A stretch of DNA of 64,000 bases from Sulfurimonas sp. GTDB taxonomy: Bacteria; Campylobacterota; Campylobacteria; Campylobacterales; Sulfurimonadaceae. The stretch spans positions 62,001-126,000 of the forward strand of contig JAABQD010000003.1 of NCBI GenBank assembly GCA_011391635.1. Direction: 5' to 3'. The notes below the pieces were generated by a model that searched no databases, was not told the origin of the DNA, and saw only the letters and a list, made by a program, of their open reading frames with translations. Positions 45,080 through 53,822 of the stretch are shown here, in pieces. Made by a program: the position numbers and the translations under genes. Positions within the stretch are counted from its first letter, which is position 1, and every line of letters starts with the position of its first letter.

Positions 45080-46135
45080 TCACATTTTATAGAGAATATG
45101 TTCTATTTCTTGAAGGATATCCTCATTGCTCAAATGATTTGCTTTTGCAAGACCAAGTGCCGCTCCAGCTCCAACACCCTCTTTTGCTTCGCCCTCATCA
45201 TACTTATGTAAAACAGGGATGGTCGCATTTGCAAAGGAAAAAGTTGTATAAACGGCATGTGGAGTATAACTGAGCTGTGAGAGAATATGTGCGATATCCG
45301 AATGCTTATCTTTTGCGACCCATGCAGTTGTCGCAAGAGTAATATTTTTATCTTTGACACGCATCAAAACATCTTCTCTGAGTTTGTCCGCTACAAGTAA
45401 ACACGCTGCCATCTGTGTTCCACCTGCTAAAACGATATGAAATCTTCTTGAGGCTTCAAGCAAAAATCCAGCACAAAAGAGAAGCATATTATCGCTCACG
45501 ATGGAGAGTTTTTCTATGTTGCTCATATCTTCACTCAGGAGGGAGAGAGCTTTATTGACTGTTTCATTTTTGATATTTTTTGGTACATTTTTAAAACTAG
45601 AAGAGAAGTCATCTCTGCAATCAAATCCAAGAGCTAAAGCCGTAGCCATGGCAGTTGTTGTTCCACTTGGGGTACTCTCTGCGAGGATGAGATAGTTGCC
45701 TTTGAGCTCATAACTCTTTCCACATGCCATTCCTTTGGCAACCACATCGCGTACATCGATATTTGCACCCTGTGTGATAGAGTTTGATGGAGGAATATTG
45801 AAATTGTGGCATGTGGAATATTGCGGAATGATTTCTAGCCCAAGATTGAAAATCTCAATAGCACTAAAAGGGATAAGATTATGGACGGCTCTTGTGATAA
45901 TTGCAGGGGTTGGAATGCCCGTAGGCGTCTCTGCAAGTTCGCCAAGTGAGAAAACTTTTTCGTTTGTTAGAAATTCCGCATCGAGTGTGGGTGTGAGCGG
46001 TATCTTTCCAGCAATTCCAGCTTGGGTAATCCCCTCGATTTCACATGTTTTGGTTACACATGCCGCAAGTAAAAAATCTGCTTTGCCACTTGGAAGGGAA
46101 TCTTCTTCGTTCGTAAATAAGTTGTAAGTTTTCAT
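45080..46135 (-). CDS. CobT-like nicotinate-nucleotide phosphoribosyltransferase (TIGR00303 type)
   Basis: 351 residues matching the TIGR00303 group of CobT-related enzymes: TPTLDAEFLTN, the AESTPSGTTTAMATALALGF motif and GGTQMAACLLVA. This group stands in for CobT in cobamide lower-ligand activation in archaea, cyanobacteria and many Campylobacterota. Whether it uses dimethylbenzimidazole or another base is not known. It is a single gene; three exact copies of the repeated 10-mer and one near-copy (45254-46064) lie in it. Confidence 0.8.
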   Translation of the reverse strand: MKTYNLFTNEEDSLPSGKADFLLAACVTKTCEIEGITQAGIAGKIPLTPTLDAEFLTNEKVFSLGELAETPTGIPTPAIITRAVHNLIPFSAIEIFNLGLEIIPQYSTCHNFNIPPSNSITQGANIDVRDVVAKGMACGKSYELKGNYLILAESTPSGTTTAMATALALGFDCRDDFSSSFKNVPKNIKNETVNKALSLLSEDMSNIEKLSIVSDNMLLFCAGFLLEASRRFHIVLAGGTQMAACLLVADKLREDVLMRVKDKNITLATTAWVAKDKHSDIAHILSQLSYTPHAVYTTFSFANATIPVLHKYDEGEAKEGVGAGAALGLAKANHLSNEDILQEIEHILYKM

Positions 46136-46185
46136 AAAATCTTCTTTTGTTTAATTCTTCGCAATTATAGCAACGATACAACTCT

Positions 46186-47211
46186 TTAGTGCCACACTCC
46201 CTCAATTTTGTAGCCACAGTTGGGACAAATCCCACTCTTGTCGAGATGATTTAGAACAAATTGACCGATGTTTCCGCTTCTCTCAATCACTTTATTTTTA
46301 CAACTTGGGCAGTAGGTTGATTCATAAGCATTGTCGTCAATATTTCCAACATAAACATATTTCAAACCCTCCTCTTGAGCGATTTTGTAGGCTCTATGAA
46401 GGGTAGAAATTTGTGTCCTTGGGACATCAAGCATCTTGTACATGGGATGAAATGCTGAGAGATGCCAAGGCAGAGAGGTATCTATGGAAGCGATAAATTT
46501 TGCAATCTCTCGTATCTCCTCATCGGAGTCATTTTTGCCCTCGATGAGGAGTGTTGTTATCTCTATCCAAATCCCTTTGGCATGCGCATATTGCACAGCT
46601 TCAAGAACAGGTTTGAGTCTTGCACCACATATCTCTTTGTAAAAAGTATCACTAAAAGATTTGATGTCAATATTCATGCCATCTATATAAGGAGCGAGAG
46701 TGTCGATAGCTTTTTTTGTCTCATATCCGCTTGTCACATAGATATTTTTGAGACCCTTACTATGAGCGAGTTTGGCGATATCGTAACTGTATTCAAAAAA
46801 AACAATCGGCTCATTGTAGGTATAAGCAATCGAATCGCATCCATTGGTGAGGGCAAGAGAAACTATCTCTTGAGGAGAAATTTCTTGCCCTAAAATTTGA
46901 TGTGCGTTCTCTTTTGGGTACTGCGAAATTTGATAGTTTTGACAAAAACTACACGAGAAATTGCACCCAACAGTCCCAAGTGAGAGAGCCTTTGTTTTTG
47001 GAAAAAAATGAAACATTGGTTTTTTTTCTACGGGGTCGCTATGGAGGGCGGAGACAATGCCATAGACAAGGAGTTGTAAAGCACCATCTTTTACCCTTCG
47101 CACACCACAAATACCATATTCGCCCTCATCGAGTGAGCAACTTTGCCTACACGCCTCACACAAAATTTTTCCACTTGGAAGGGTTCTGCTTAGCCACGCT
47201 TTTTGTTTCAT
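46186..47211 (-). CDS. amrS: AmmeMemoRadiSam-system radical SAM protein AmrS
   Basis: 341 residues. The radical SAM cluster motif is CNFSCSFCQN; the N-terminal CEACRQSCSLDEGEYGICGVR zinc-like segment and the C-terminal CPSCKNKVIER/CPNCGYKIEGVW zinc ribbon are characteristic of AmrS, related to pyruvate-formate-lyase activases. The family usually occurs with MEMO1 and AMMECR1 homologues; neither is next to it here. The reaction is not established. It is divergent to the MFS gene with about 77 bases between starts. Confidence 0.85.
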   Translation of the reverse strand: MKQKAWLSRTLPSGKILCEACRQSCSLDEGEYGICGVRRVKDGALQLLVYGIVSALHSDPVEKKPMFHFFPKTKALSLGTVGCNFSCSFCQNYQISQYPKENAHQILGQEISPQEIVSLALTNGCDSIAYTYNEPIVFFEYSYDIAKLAHSKGLKNIYVTSGYETKKAIDTLAPYIDGMNIDIKSFSDTFYKEICGARLKPVLEAVQYAHAKGIWIEITTLLIEGKNDSDEEIREIAKFIASIDTSLPWHLSAFHPMYKMLDVPRTQISTLHRAYKIAQEEGLKYVYVGNIDDNAYESTYCPSCKNKVIERSGNIGQFVLNHLDKSGICPNCGYKIEGVWH

Positions 47212-47288
47212 GTTTTTCCTCCCAAATCAAAAAAGAGATAGAAAATTATTGTATCATATCTTTAACTGATAGCAGTGCAGGAGAGGGA

Positions 47289-48557
47289 ATGCAAGAGAAA
47301 AAACAGATATATGCATGGGCGATGTATGATTGGGCGGATTCTGCTTATGCTACGACTGTGATGGCTGGTTTTTTCCCTATTTTTTTCAAAACTTATTATA
47401 GTGCGAATGTGGATGTCACGGTTAGCACCGCACAGTTAGGTTTTGCAAACTCCATCTCAAGTTTTATTGTGGTGCTTTTAGCTCCACTTTTGGGTTCTAT
47501 CGCGGATGCTGCTTCACTCAAAAAACGCTTTTTACTTTTTTTTGCTTATTTGGGCATTTTGATGAGTGTTGCTTTGGCTTTTGTGGGCGAGGGTGCGTGG
47601 CAAATGGCGATTTTTGTTTATGTGCTTGGAAATATCGGTTTCATGGGATCAAACACTTTTTATGATGCACTGCTCTCGTGTGTAAGCGATGAAAAAAGTG
47701 TTGATTTTGTCTCAGGGCTTGGTTTCGCCCTTGGATATTTAGGCGGTGGCATTTTATTTGGTGTGAATGTTTGGATGGTGCAAGAGCCGCTCTTCTTTGG
47801 TTTGGCAAATGTTGCCCAAGCGATACAAGCCTCTTTTATCTCCGTCGCTCTATGGTGGGCTTTTTTCTCTTTGGCTCTTTTTGTTTTTGTAAAGGAACCA
47901 AAACAGGAGCGTACAAATGAGCATAATCTCTTTTTGCAAGGTTATTTGCGATTGCAAAATACATTCAAAAATATCAAAAAACTCCGAGGTTTACTTCTTT
48001 TTTTGATTGCGTATTGGCTCTATATCGATGGTGTGGATACTATCATTCGCATGGCTGTGGATTATGGAATGGCACTTGGATTTGATACAAAAAATCTCGT
48101 TTTATCACTTTTGCTTGTACAGTTTATCGGTTTTCCAGCAACGCTTGGTTTTGCCAAACTCGCCCAAATCTGGGACACAAAAAAAGCGATTTTTGTGGCA
48201 ATTTTTCTCTATCTCTTTATCATTTTTTGGGCTAGTCGTATGAATGCGGTGTATGAATTTTATATTTTGGCGATTATGATAGCTCTTGTTCAAGGCGGTA
48301 TCCAAGCTCTGAGCCGTTCATACTACTCTAAAATGATACCAAAAGAACACGCTGCAGAATTTTTTGGTTTTTATAACTTTTTGGGTAAATTCGCTGCGAT
48401 TTTAGGACCTCTACTTGTTGCGGTAGTCGCACTTGTGAGCCAAAATTCAAGAGTCTCCATCGCGTCTATTGCACTGTTTTTTATAGTAGGAGGAATTTTG
48501 CTCTTTTTTGTGGATGAAAAAAAGGTAAAAGAGGATGTAAGTAAGGCTTTGTTGTAA
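47289..48557 (+). CDS. UMF1-family (Atg22-like) MFS transporter
   Basis: 422 residues from the ATG at 47289, which has a GAGAGGGA ribosome site; the open frame extends 129 codons upstream across the amrS gene, which is not credible. The start MQEKKQIYAWAMYDWADSAYATTVMAGFFP carries the AWAMYDWADSA signature of the UMF1 family, and about 12 membrane helices follow. Bacterial UMF1 substrates are mostly unknown; amino acids or sugars are candidates. Ends with the inverted-motif terminator. Confidence 0.85.
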   Translation: MQEKKQIYAWAMYDWADSAYATTVMAGFFPIFFKTYYSANVDVTVSTAQLGFANSISSFIVVLLAPLLGSIADAASLKKRFLLFFAYLGILMSVALAFVGEGAWQMAIFVYVLGNIGFMGSNTFYDALLSCVSDEKSVDFVSGLGFALGYLGGGILFGVNVWMVQEPLFFGLANVAQAIQASFISVALWWAFFSLALFVFVKEPKQERTNEHNLFLQGYLRLQNTFKNIKKLRGLLLFLIAYWLYIDGVDTIIRMAVDYGMALGFDTKNLVLSLLLVQFIGFPATLGFAKLAQIWDTKKAIFVAIFLYLFIIFWASRMNAVYEFYILAIMIALVQGGIQALSRSYYSKMIPKEHAAEFFGFYNFLGKFAAILGPLLVAVVALVSQNSRVSIASIALFFIVGGILLFFVDEKKVKEDVSKALL

Positions 48558-48561
48558 TATC

Positions 48562-48587
48562 TTGGCATGTGGATTTCCACATGCCAA
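48562..48587. terminator. Inverted pair of the GGCATGTGGA motif between convergent genes
   Basis: A 12-bp perfect inverted repeat (TTGGCATGTGGA / TCCACATGCCAA) with a 2-base spacer starts 5 bases after the MFS stop and ends 4 bases before the cupin stop. It leaves almost no other intergenic DNA, so it must act as the terminator for both genes. Confidence 0.75.
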
Positions 48588-48591
48588 AGTA

Positions 48592-48945
48592 TTAAACGAG
48601 AGTAATGCAATCCTCAGCTTTTGGCACAAGACATAAAAAGCTGTAAGTTTCATCGCCTAGGGTTTCATAGGCATGTGGAATATTTGCTGGAATGAGGAGA
48701 ATATCTCCCGCACGAGCTTCAAAGCTTGTATCGCCGATGATAACTTTTGCACGACCACTGAGGACATACTGCTCATGCTCGATGATGTTTGTGTGCAGTG
48801 GCATGTGTCCACCCGCTTCGATTGTAAAGTTTCGCATTGCGAAGTTTGGAGACTCTTCTGGGGAGAGCAACATCTTCATTGCGACACCTTTTCCCGCTTT
48901 TTGTGGCATTGCTTCTAGGGCATCTATTTTTTTATGGATAAACAT
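48592..48945 (-). CDS. Small cupin-domain protein
   Basis: 117 residues forming a single conserved beta-barrel cupin: motif 1 is GHMPLHTNIIEHEQYVLSG, with the metal-binding histidines H53, H56-type and glutamate, and motif 2 is AGDILLIPANIPHAYE. Single-domain cupins bind metals or small ligands; substrate is not predictable. A divergent radical SAM gene starts about 90 bases upstream. One exact copy of the repeated 10-mer is at 48670, and this gene region lies next to the inverted pair at 48564. Confidence 0.8.
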   Translation of the reverse strand: MFIHKKIDALEAMPQKAGKGVAMKMLLSPEESPNFAMRNFTIEAGGHMPLHTNIIEHEQYVLSGRAKVIIGDTSFEARAGDILLIPANIPHAYETLGDETYSFLCLVPKAEDCITLV

Positions 48946-49034
48946 TTTGACCTCTTTAGAATTTGAAATAAAATTTATAATAGCATAATTTTTATGCTAA
49001 AGTAGCACTTCTTGATTCCACAAAAAGAGTTCTT

Positions 49035-49910
49035 ATGCATTTTCATCGTGTTCATATCGAAGTGACAAATATTTGCGGTTTGGCATGTAGTTTTTGTCCG
49101 CCAAAATCGCAACCACCCAAAACAATGTCACTCTCCTCTTTTGAACAAGTGTTGCAAGAGCTTCGCCCTTTTACAAAATCTCTGGCGTTTCATCTCATGG
49201 GTGACCCGCTCACACTCTCAAATCTTGAGAGCTATTTACAACTTGCACACCAGTATGGTTTTGAGGTTGAACTCACGACAAGTGGCTATTATCTGAGCAA
49301 AACTTCGCCAGAGGTACTCTTTCACCGTGCGGTGCGTCAGCTCAATATCTCGCTCAACAGTTATAATAAAAATAGTTCCAATCTCTCCTTTGATGCTTAT
49401 ATGCAAGGTGTGCTTTTGGCATGTGGAAATAAACTTCAAAACTATCCCAAGCCTTTTATCAACTTGCGTGTTTGGAACTTGGATGCAGAGCTATCGGAGT
49501 CTGCGTTTAACGAGCTTCTGTTTGAAAAACTAGAAAACTTTTTTGGGATGAGGGTAGATGCAACGACGCTCTATGCTAACAAAATCAAATCCCTTCGCCT
49601 CGCTCCTAAGATACTTTTACATTTTGATAGCTATTTTGAGTGGCCTTCGCTGAGGAGTTCACATGAGAGCCACTCCACATGCCACGGTCTCAAATCGCAT
49701 ATCGGCATTTTAGCCGATGGCACGGTTGTCCCTTGTTGTTTGGATGCAGAGGCTGTTATGAATCTTGGAAATGTGCATCAAGAGCCACTCAAAGATATCT
49801 TACACTCCTCAAGAGCAAAAGCGATTGTCGATGGATTTGCGCATGCCAAAGCGGTGGAAGAGTTGTGTCGTAAATGCAGTTACAAAGATAGATTCATTCC
49901 CACTCTTTGA
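49035..49910 (+). CDS. Radical SAM/SPASM-domain protein
   Basis: 291 residues. The radical SAM motif is C14-x3-C18-x2-C21 (NICGLACSFC). A C-terminal SPASM-like segment has CHGLKSHIGILADGTVVPCCLDAE and CRKCSYKD, likely binding an additional Fe-S cluster. SPASM proteins commonly modify peptides, but no precursor peptide is seen nearby. Role unknown. The 3' end overlaps the convergent metallopeptidase gene by 17 bases. Two exact copies of the repeated 10-mer (49418, 49674) are inside. Confidence 0.85.
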   Translation: MHFHRVHIEVTNICGLACSFCPPKSQPPKTMSLSSFEQVLQELRPFTKSLAFHLMGDPLTLSNLESYLQLAHQYGFEVELTTSGYYLSKTSPEVLFHRAVRQLNISLNSYNKNSSNLSFDAYMQGVLLACGNKLQNYPKPFINLRVWNLDAELSESAFNELLFEKLENFFGMRVDATTLYANKIKSLRLAPKILLHFDSYFEWPSLRSSHESHSTCHGLKSHIGILADGTVVPCCLDAEAVMNLGNVHQEPLKDILHSSRAKAIVDGFAHAKAVEELCRKCSYKDRFIPTL

Positions 49911-50406
49911 TTTTTCCGCTCAAATCCATGTGTGTCAAGTAGAGTCGCAAATCAAACTCCACTTGGTGGTAGGAGGGTTGCATAAATTCACAAAGTTTGT
50001 AAAAGGCTTTGTTATGCTCTTTTTCTTTAAAGTGTGCGAGTTCATGTACAACTATCATCTTCAAAAACTCCTCAGGGACACTCTTAAACATCGAAGAAAT
50101 TTTAATCTCATTTTTGGCTTTGAGCTTATTCCCTTGAACTCGAGAGATGAAATGATGCGTACCTAGGGCATTGTGAATAACATTTATTTTTCCATCATAG
50201 ATAACTTTACTCAGAGGTTGCGACTTTTTTAAATATTCATTTTTCAACTCATTCACATAAGAAAAAAGTGCTTTGTCATTTGTTTTGGCATGTGGAACTT
50301 TATATTTACTCAAAAGATGTGATTTGAGCTTATCCTCTTCGATAAGCTTATGCACTTGTGCTTTTGTATGTTCGTGGTAGTGGTTGAGGTATCTGAGTTC
50401 TGTCAT
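49894..50406 (-). CDS. YgjP-like zinc metallopeptidase
   Basis: 170 residues with the zinc motif VVHELAHFKEKEH (H121, E122, H125, third ligand H131) typical of the YgjP/WLM-type metallopeptidase family of unknown substrate. The gene's first 37 codons are duplicated about 1.8 kb upstream as a truncated copy (52046-52186). The repeated 10-mer at 50287 encodes the PHA of KVPHAKTN. The overlap with the radical SAM gene is convergent. Confidence 0.85.
   Translation of the reverse strand: MTELRYLNHYHEHTKAQVHKLIEEDKLKSHLLSKYKVPHAKTNDKALFSYVNELKNEYLKKSQPLSKVIYDGKINVIHNALGTHHFISRVQGNKLKAKNEIKISSMFKSVPEEFLKMIVVHELAHFKEKEHNKAFYKLCEFMQPSYHQVEFDLRLYLTHMDLSGKIKEWE
50287..50397. repeat. Direct repeat copy 1 (111 bp, within YgjP-like gene)
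   Basis: The 111 bases match 52067-52177 with three mismatches (50322, 50383, 50393). Both copies have the same orientation and flank the ComEC-like gene. Identity begins exactly at the GGCATGTGGA motif on the left side and stops near the gene start on the right. Confidence 0.85.
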
Positions 50407-50590
50407 TTTTGCTACTATCTCTATTGTATATTCTAGGTATGTTATGATACTCTAAAAAACTCTTAGAGAAATACAAAAATGGTATTAGGCACTAAAATAT
50501 TGCTTGAATTAATACACGCATTTTTTTTCAAAATTCACTTACCAATACTATCTCCAAAACTTTTCTGATTGTAGTTTCATTTTTATTTGA

Positions 50591-51904
50591 TTATCTGTAC
50601 TCAAATTCACATTCAAAACAATAATGTTTCTTTTCAGTTACAGAAATATATTTTCTATGTTCTTGTGCCAATTTAACTAATACTTCTCTATCTGGATGTT
50701 TGCTATTATCAGATTTATGAGAAGCAATATATAAACAAGACTGAGGAATATTATTACACAATTTGTCATCCCAGCCATTCATTGCCCCATGATGTGATAG
50801 TTGCACCAATTTAATAGTTTTTAATAAATTACCAAAATAGTTAAAAAATTCATTTTTTCTATCATCAAATTCAATATCACCAAGTAGCAAAGTTCCAATT
50901 ATACTTTTACAATTATTTTGAGTTTTACAAAAACAGTGTAAATCATATCTATATTTATGCTTTGATATATGTCCATGAAAATGTCCGTCTATAAAACAAT
51001 CACAATCATCAGAACACAAGAAATTAAACAGATAATTATCTAGCAAACTATTTTTGCCATAAAAAACAATATTATCTTTGTTTCTTTGTAAAATTAAACC
51101 TTGATATGCCACTAAAGATGTTTTATTCAAGTTACTATCAATTTTTTTATAGGCTTCTTTTAGTTCTCTTCTTTTATCTTTATCTTTTAAAATATCTAAT
51201 ACAGAAGCTGTATCTATTATCCCAAGTGCTGTTATTTCAGTTTTGAAAGCATCTAATTTCATAGAATCAATTTGATAATTAAAAAATTTAAAATATAAAC
51301 TTGCTATTTGTATATATCCTTTGTCTTGATAGAACGATACGTTGGTAGCAGATTGTATATTTTCATCTCTTCTAATTGGTGTTGTTATATTTGAATCAGC
51401 TTTAGTGAGATGATTCTGTATTGAAAAATTCTCAGATGAATTTAAATTATTAAGAATGTTCTCATCATTACTAGAACTTTTTTCACCACTTCCATTAATG
51501 ACTATAATGTTATTAATATTCTCTTTTTCGCTTAACCACTTATATGGATTGGCTAAAAAGCTACTATACCATGTCGATTTACTGTCATTTGCAATCTGTA
51601 ATAATATTCTTTCATACTTATTCAGATATGGCAAAATTATAGTTTTAACTGTAATAACTGCTGTGTCTTTCAGAAGCTCATCAAGTCCAGAAACATGGTC
51701 ATAGTGAAGGTGTGAGATAATTAGCAAATCAATCTCTGTAACGCCTTCTTCAATATATGCATTCACTTCTCTATGAATATCAGTAAGACTTTTTGAACCA
51801 CAATCAAAAACGATATTAGCTTGATTATTATCTTGTGATAATGAACTTGAATAAAATAATCCTTGCCCAACGGCATGAAACTTTTGTTTGTATTTATATT
51901 GCAT
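50591..51904 (-). CDS. Stand-alone ComEC/Rec2-like metallo-beta-lactamase-fold hydrolase
   Basis: 437 residues. The metal-binding motif SHLHYDHVSG is at H65-H70 (HxHxDH), and QLSHHGAMNGWD near the C-terminus is the LSHHG element of the ComEC-type MBL domain. Between them is an insert of about 190 residues that is Asn/Lys-rich and cysteine-containing. There is no membrane part or competence domain. ComEC's MBL domain is a nuclease in DNA uptake; related free-standing proteins occur in defence and mobile regions. It is markedly AT-rich, contains no repeated 10-mer and lies between direct repeats, suggesting a recent acquisition. Function uncertain. Confidence 0.75.
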   Translation of the reverse strand: MQYKYKQKFHAVGQGLFYSSSLSQDNNQANIVFDCGSKSLTDIHREVNAYIEEGVTEIDLLIISHLHYDHVSGLDELLKDTAVITVKTIILPYLNKYERILLQIANDSKSTWYSSFLANPYKWLSEKENINNIIVINGSGEKSSSNDENILNNLNSSENFSIQNHLTKADSNITTPIRRDENIQSATNVSFYQDKGYIQIASLYFKFFNYQIDSMKLDAFKTEITALGIIDTASVLDILKDKDKRRELKEAYKKIDSNLNKTSLVAYQGLILQRNKDNIVFYGKNSLLDNYLFNFLCSDDCDCFIDGHFHGHISKHKYRYDLHCFCKTQNNCKSIIGTLLLGDIEFDDRKNEFFNYFGNLLKTIKLVQLSHHGAMNGWDDKLCNNIPQSCLYIASHKSDNSKHPDREVLVKLAQEHRKYISVTEKKHYCFECEFEYR

Positions 51905-52045
51905 ATTTTTTACCTTACTAAAAGAAAATAGTTTTATGTTTTTTTCAATGAAAAAGTAAAATATAATAACGAAATTACTCTTTATAAGATTGATTTATAT
52001 GTAAGATTTTATTATTCAATCTTTTTTGCATCTCTTTAACACATA

Positions 52046-52186
52046 TTATGATTTATTCAATTCTTCGGCATGTGGAACTTTATATTTACTCAAAAGATGT
52101 GCTTTGAGCTTATCCTCTTCGATAAGCTTATGCACTTGTGCTTTTGTATGTTCGTGGTAGTGATTGAGGTATTTGAGGGGTTTCAT
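52046..52186 (-). pseudogene. Truncated copy of the YgjP-like metallopeptidase N-terminus
   Basis: A 46-codon frame (MKPLKYLNHYHEHTKAQ start) matches residues 4-40 of the intact metallopeptidase with one difference (A for S at residue 29), then diverges into EELNKS and stops. It lacks the zinc motif and so is a fragment. It most likely marks the old 5' end of the gene left behind when the ComEC-like segment inserted. The rest of 51,905-52,216 is AT-rich with nothing else seen. Confidence 0.75.
52067..52177. repeat. Direct repeat copy 2 (111 bp, truncated gene fragment)
   Basis: Second copy of the repeat at 50287-50397, 1,780 bases away in the same orientation. It begins with the GGCATGTGGA motif, and its right edge runs into unrelated sequence (GGGTTTCAT in place of TTCTGTCAT). 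Confidence 0.85.
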
Positions 52187-52216
52187 ATTTTGTAAACATC
52201 GTTGCAATACATAGTT

Positions 52217-53473
52217 CTAATACTCCATTCGGTTTCTTCCGTTTTGTTTTGCTTTGTATAAAAGTTTATCGACTTTGTCTATGATGCTAGAGGTCGTATC
52301 GCCTTGTGTAAATTGATATACACCAAAACTGCATGTGATTTTAAACTCTCCAAAAGTAATTTTTTCAACTAAGCTACGAAGTTTCTCAGTCACTTCTAGG
52401 GCATATTCTAAATTTGTGTTAGATAAGAGTATTATAAACTCTTCACCGCCATATCTTGCAATGAAGTCGCTTGTTCGTATATTTTTTGATATCAGCTGTG
52501 ATAACTCTTTTAGAACAAAATCACCTGTAAGATGACCGTGTGTATCATTTACATGTTTAAAATAATCCACATCATACATGATTGCACAAAATGGTATCTC
52601 TTGGTAACGGCTCGATTTTTTGACCATAAAATCGAGCATTTCATTGAGTTTTGCTCTATTATGCAAAGATGTCAGAGTATCGGTAGAAGCGAGATGCACG
52701 AAGAACTCTTTTTCTGCTTGTAACTTCGTAATATCATTAAAAGTTACTACATACATTCCATCTTGGTTTGGGTAGGGATTAGAAACAACGATAAAATTAT
52801 GCATCTCACCATCTTTTCCTACGCCATCGACTCGCCATCCACTCTCTTCTATCTCTTTGAGCCAGTTACTGCATTTATGATCTCTTTTATGCAAAGATGG
52901 TCGGAGTACAAACCAAACACACAAACACTCAGTTTGAGCCAACTCTTCAAGAGAGCCGAGATTGAAAAAGTTTAAAAATGCACTGTTTCCATGGAATATT
53001 TTTTTGCCATCTGTGACAACAACAAGATTTTCTTGCGTGTCAAGAATAGTTCTGATGAGATTTTCAGAAATTTTAAGTTTTTCATTTGCTTCACATAAAG
53101 CCTCTTTCATGGCTTTAATTTCTCGCATATCTGTTACCATCGCAAATGAGTAGGAGAGCTGATGATCCTCATTATAAACAGTAGTAGCTACAAATATTGT
53201 AGGAATATTCTCTCCATTTTTAGCTTGAAGCTCGATACCGTATGTTCTGTGGTTTGTGATATCTATTTTTGATAATTGCTCTTGAAAAATAGCCTTGTTT
53301 TTATCATCCACAAAGTCTGAAGGAGTTTTACCTATAAACTCATCCAATGAATAATCCAACATTTGACACAGAGCGTTATTGACATAAGTTGTTTTTCTGT
53401 TGTTATCGATTATCCACAATCCCTCTTCCGTGACCTCTAAAACTTTTTTAAAGATAGAATAGTTTCGATTCAT
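52217..53473 (-). CDS. PAS-PAS-GGDEF diguanylate cyclase
   Basis: 418 residues from the ATG at 53473; the frame opens 14 codons earlier at a TTG. Two PAS domains (about 5-115 and 140-240) lead to a GGDEF domain with an intact active-site signature FIARYGGEEF and the metal-binding MYDVDYFKHVNDTHGH. It should make cyclic di-GMP in the cytoplasm in response to a ligand or redox signal sensed by the PAS domains. There is no membrane helix or EAL domain. It is not in an operon. Confidence 0.88.
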   Translation of the reverse strand: MNRNYSIFKKVLEVTEEGLWIIDNNRKTTYVNNALCQMLDYSLDEFIGKTPSDFVDDKNKAIFQEQLSKIDITNHRTYGIELQAKNGENIPTIFVATTVYNEDHQLSYSFAMVTDMREIKAMKEALCEANEKLKISENLIRTILDTQENLVVVTDGKKIFHGNSAFLNFFNLGSLEELAQTECLCVWFVLRPSLHKRDHKCSNWLKEIEESGWRVDGVGKDGEMHNFIVVSNPYPNQDGMYVVTFNDITKLQAEKEFFVHLASTDTLTSLHNRAKLNEMLDFMVKKSSRYQEIPFCAIMYDVDYFKHVNDTHGHLTGDFVLKELSQLISKNIRTSDFIARYGGEEFIILLSNTNLEYALEVTEKLRSLVEKITFGEFKITCSFGVYQFTQGDTTSSIIDKVDKLLYKAKQNGRNRMEY

Positions 53474-53624
53474 TGATAACCAACCCAATTGTATTTGAAT
53501 TCCTATTTTATACAAGTTAAAAATTAAAATAGCTTAAATGGCGAAAAAAGAGTATTTTTTATGAAATTTTGATTTGAGTGTTGCGTATGTTCAATAATCT
53601 TGGCATGTGGATTTTTTTCTCTAG

Positions 53625-53699
53625 CTCCTAAGTTCCAGCTTGGGAGTTTGTATCGCAGATTGTAACTCTCGTATGCATTCCCATCGAGGACGATGGGAA
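53625..53699. repeat. REP-like palindromic element
   Basis: Two hairpins lie close together: CTCCTAAG-TTCCAG-CTTGGGAG at 53625-53646 and TTCCCATCG-AGGA-CGATGGGAA at 53678-53699, the second a perfect 9-bp stem. The segment resembles dispersed REP-like palindromes with a CGATGGGAACGAG end known from several Proteobacteria and related bacteria. It is the only example seen in this window. The remaining intergenic DNA between 53,516 and 53,822 also holds a copy of the 10-mer (53602). Confidence 0.55.
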
Positions 53700-53822
53700 C
53701 GAGAAAAAACTATTCAATCAAAAATTATTATTTGCACATTTTTTGTATTAAATAATGTTTTCGTTCAGTCTATATATGCTACAGTATGCACACAATAGAT
53801 AGTTATATTTCAAGGAGAATAA

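Noticed and set aside
46902-47288. N-terminal extension of the UMF1 transporter over the amrS gene
   Set aside because: The extension is the opposite-strand shadow of amrS, lacks family similarity, and the ATG at 47289 has a good ribosome site and the family's conserved start.
53625-53699. CRISPR array or transposon end
   Set aside because: No repeat-spacer periodicity and no transposase; only two adjacent hairpins.
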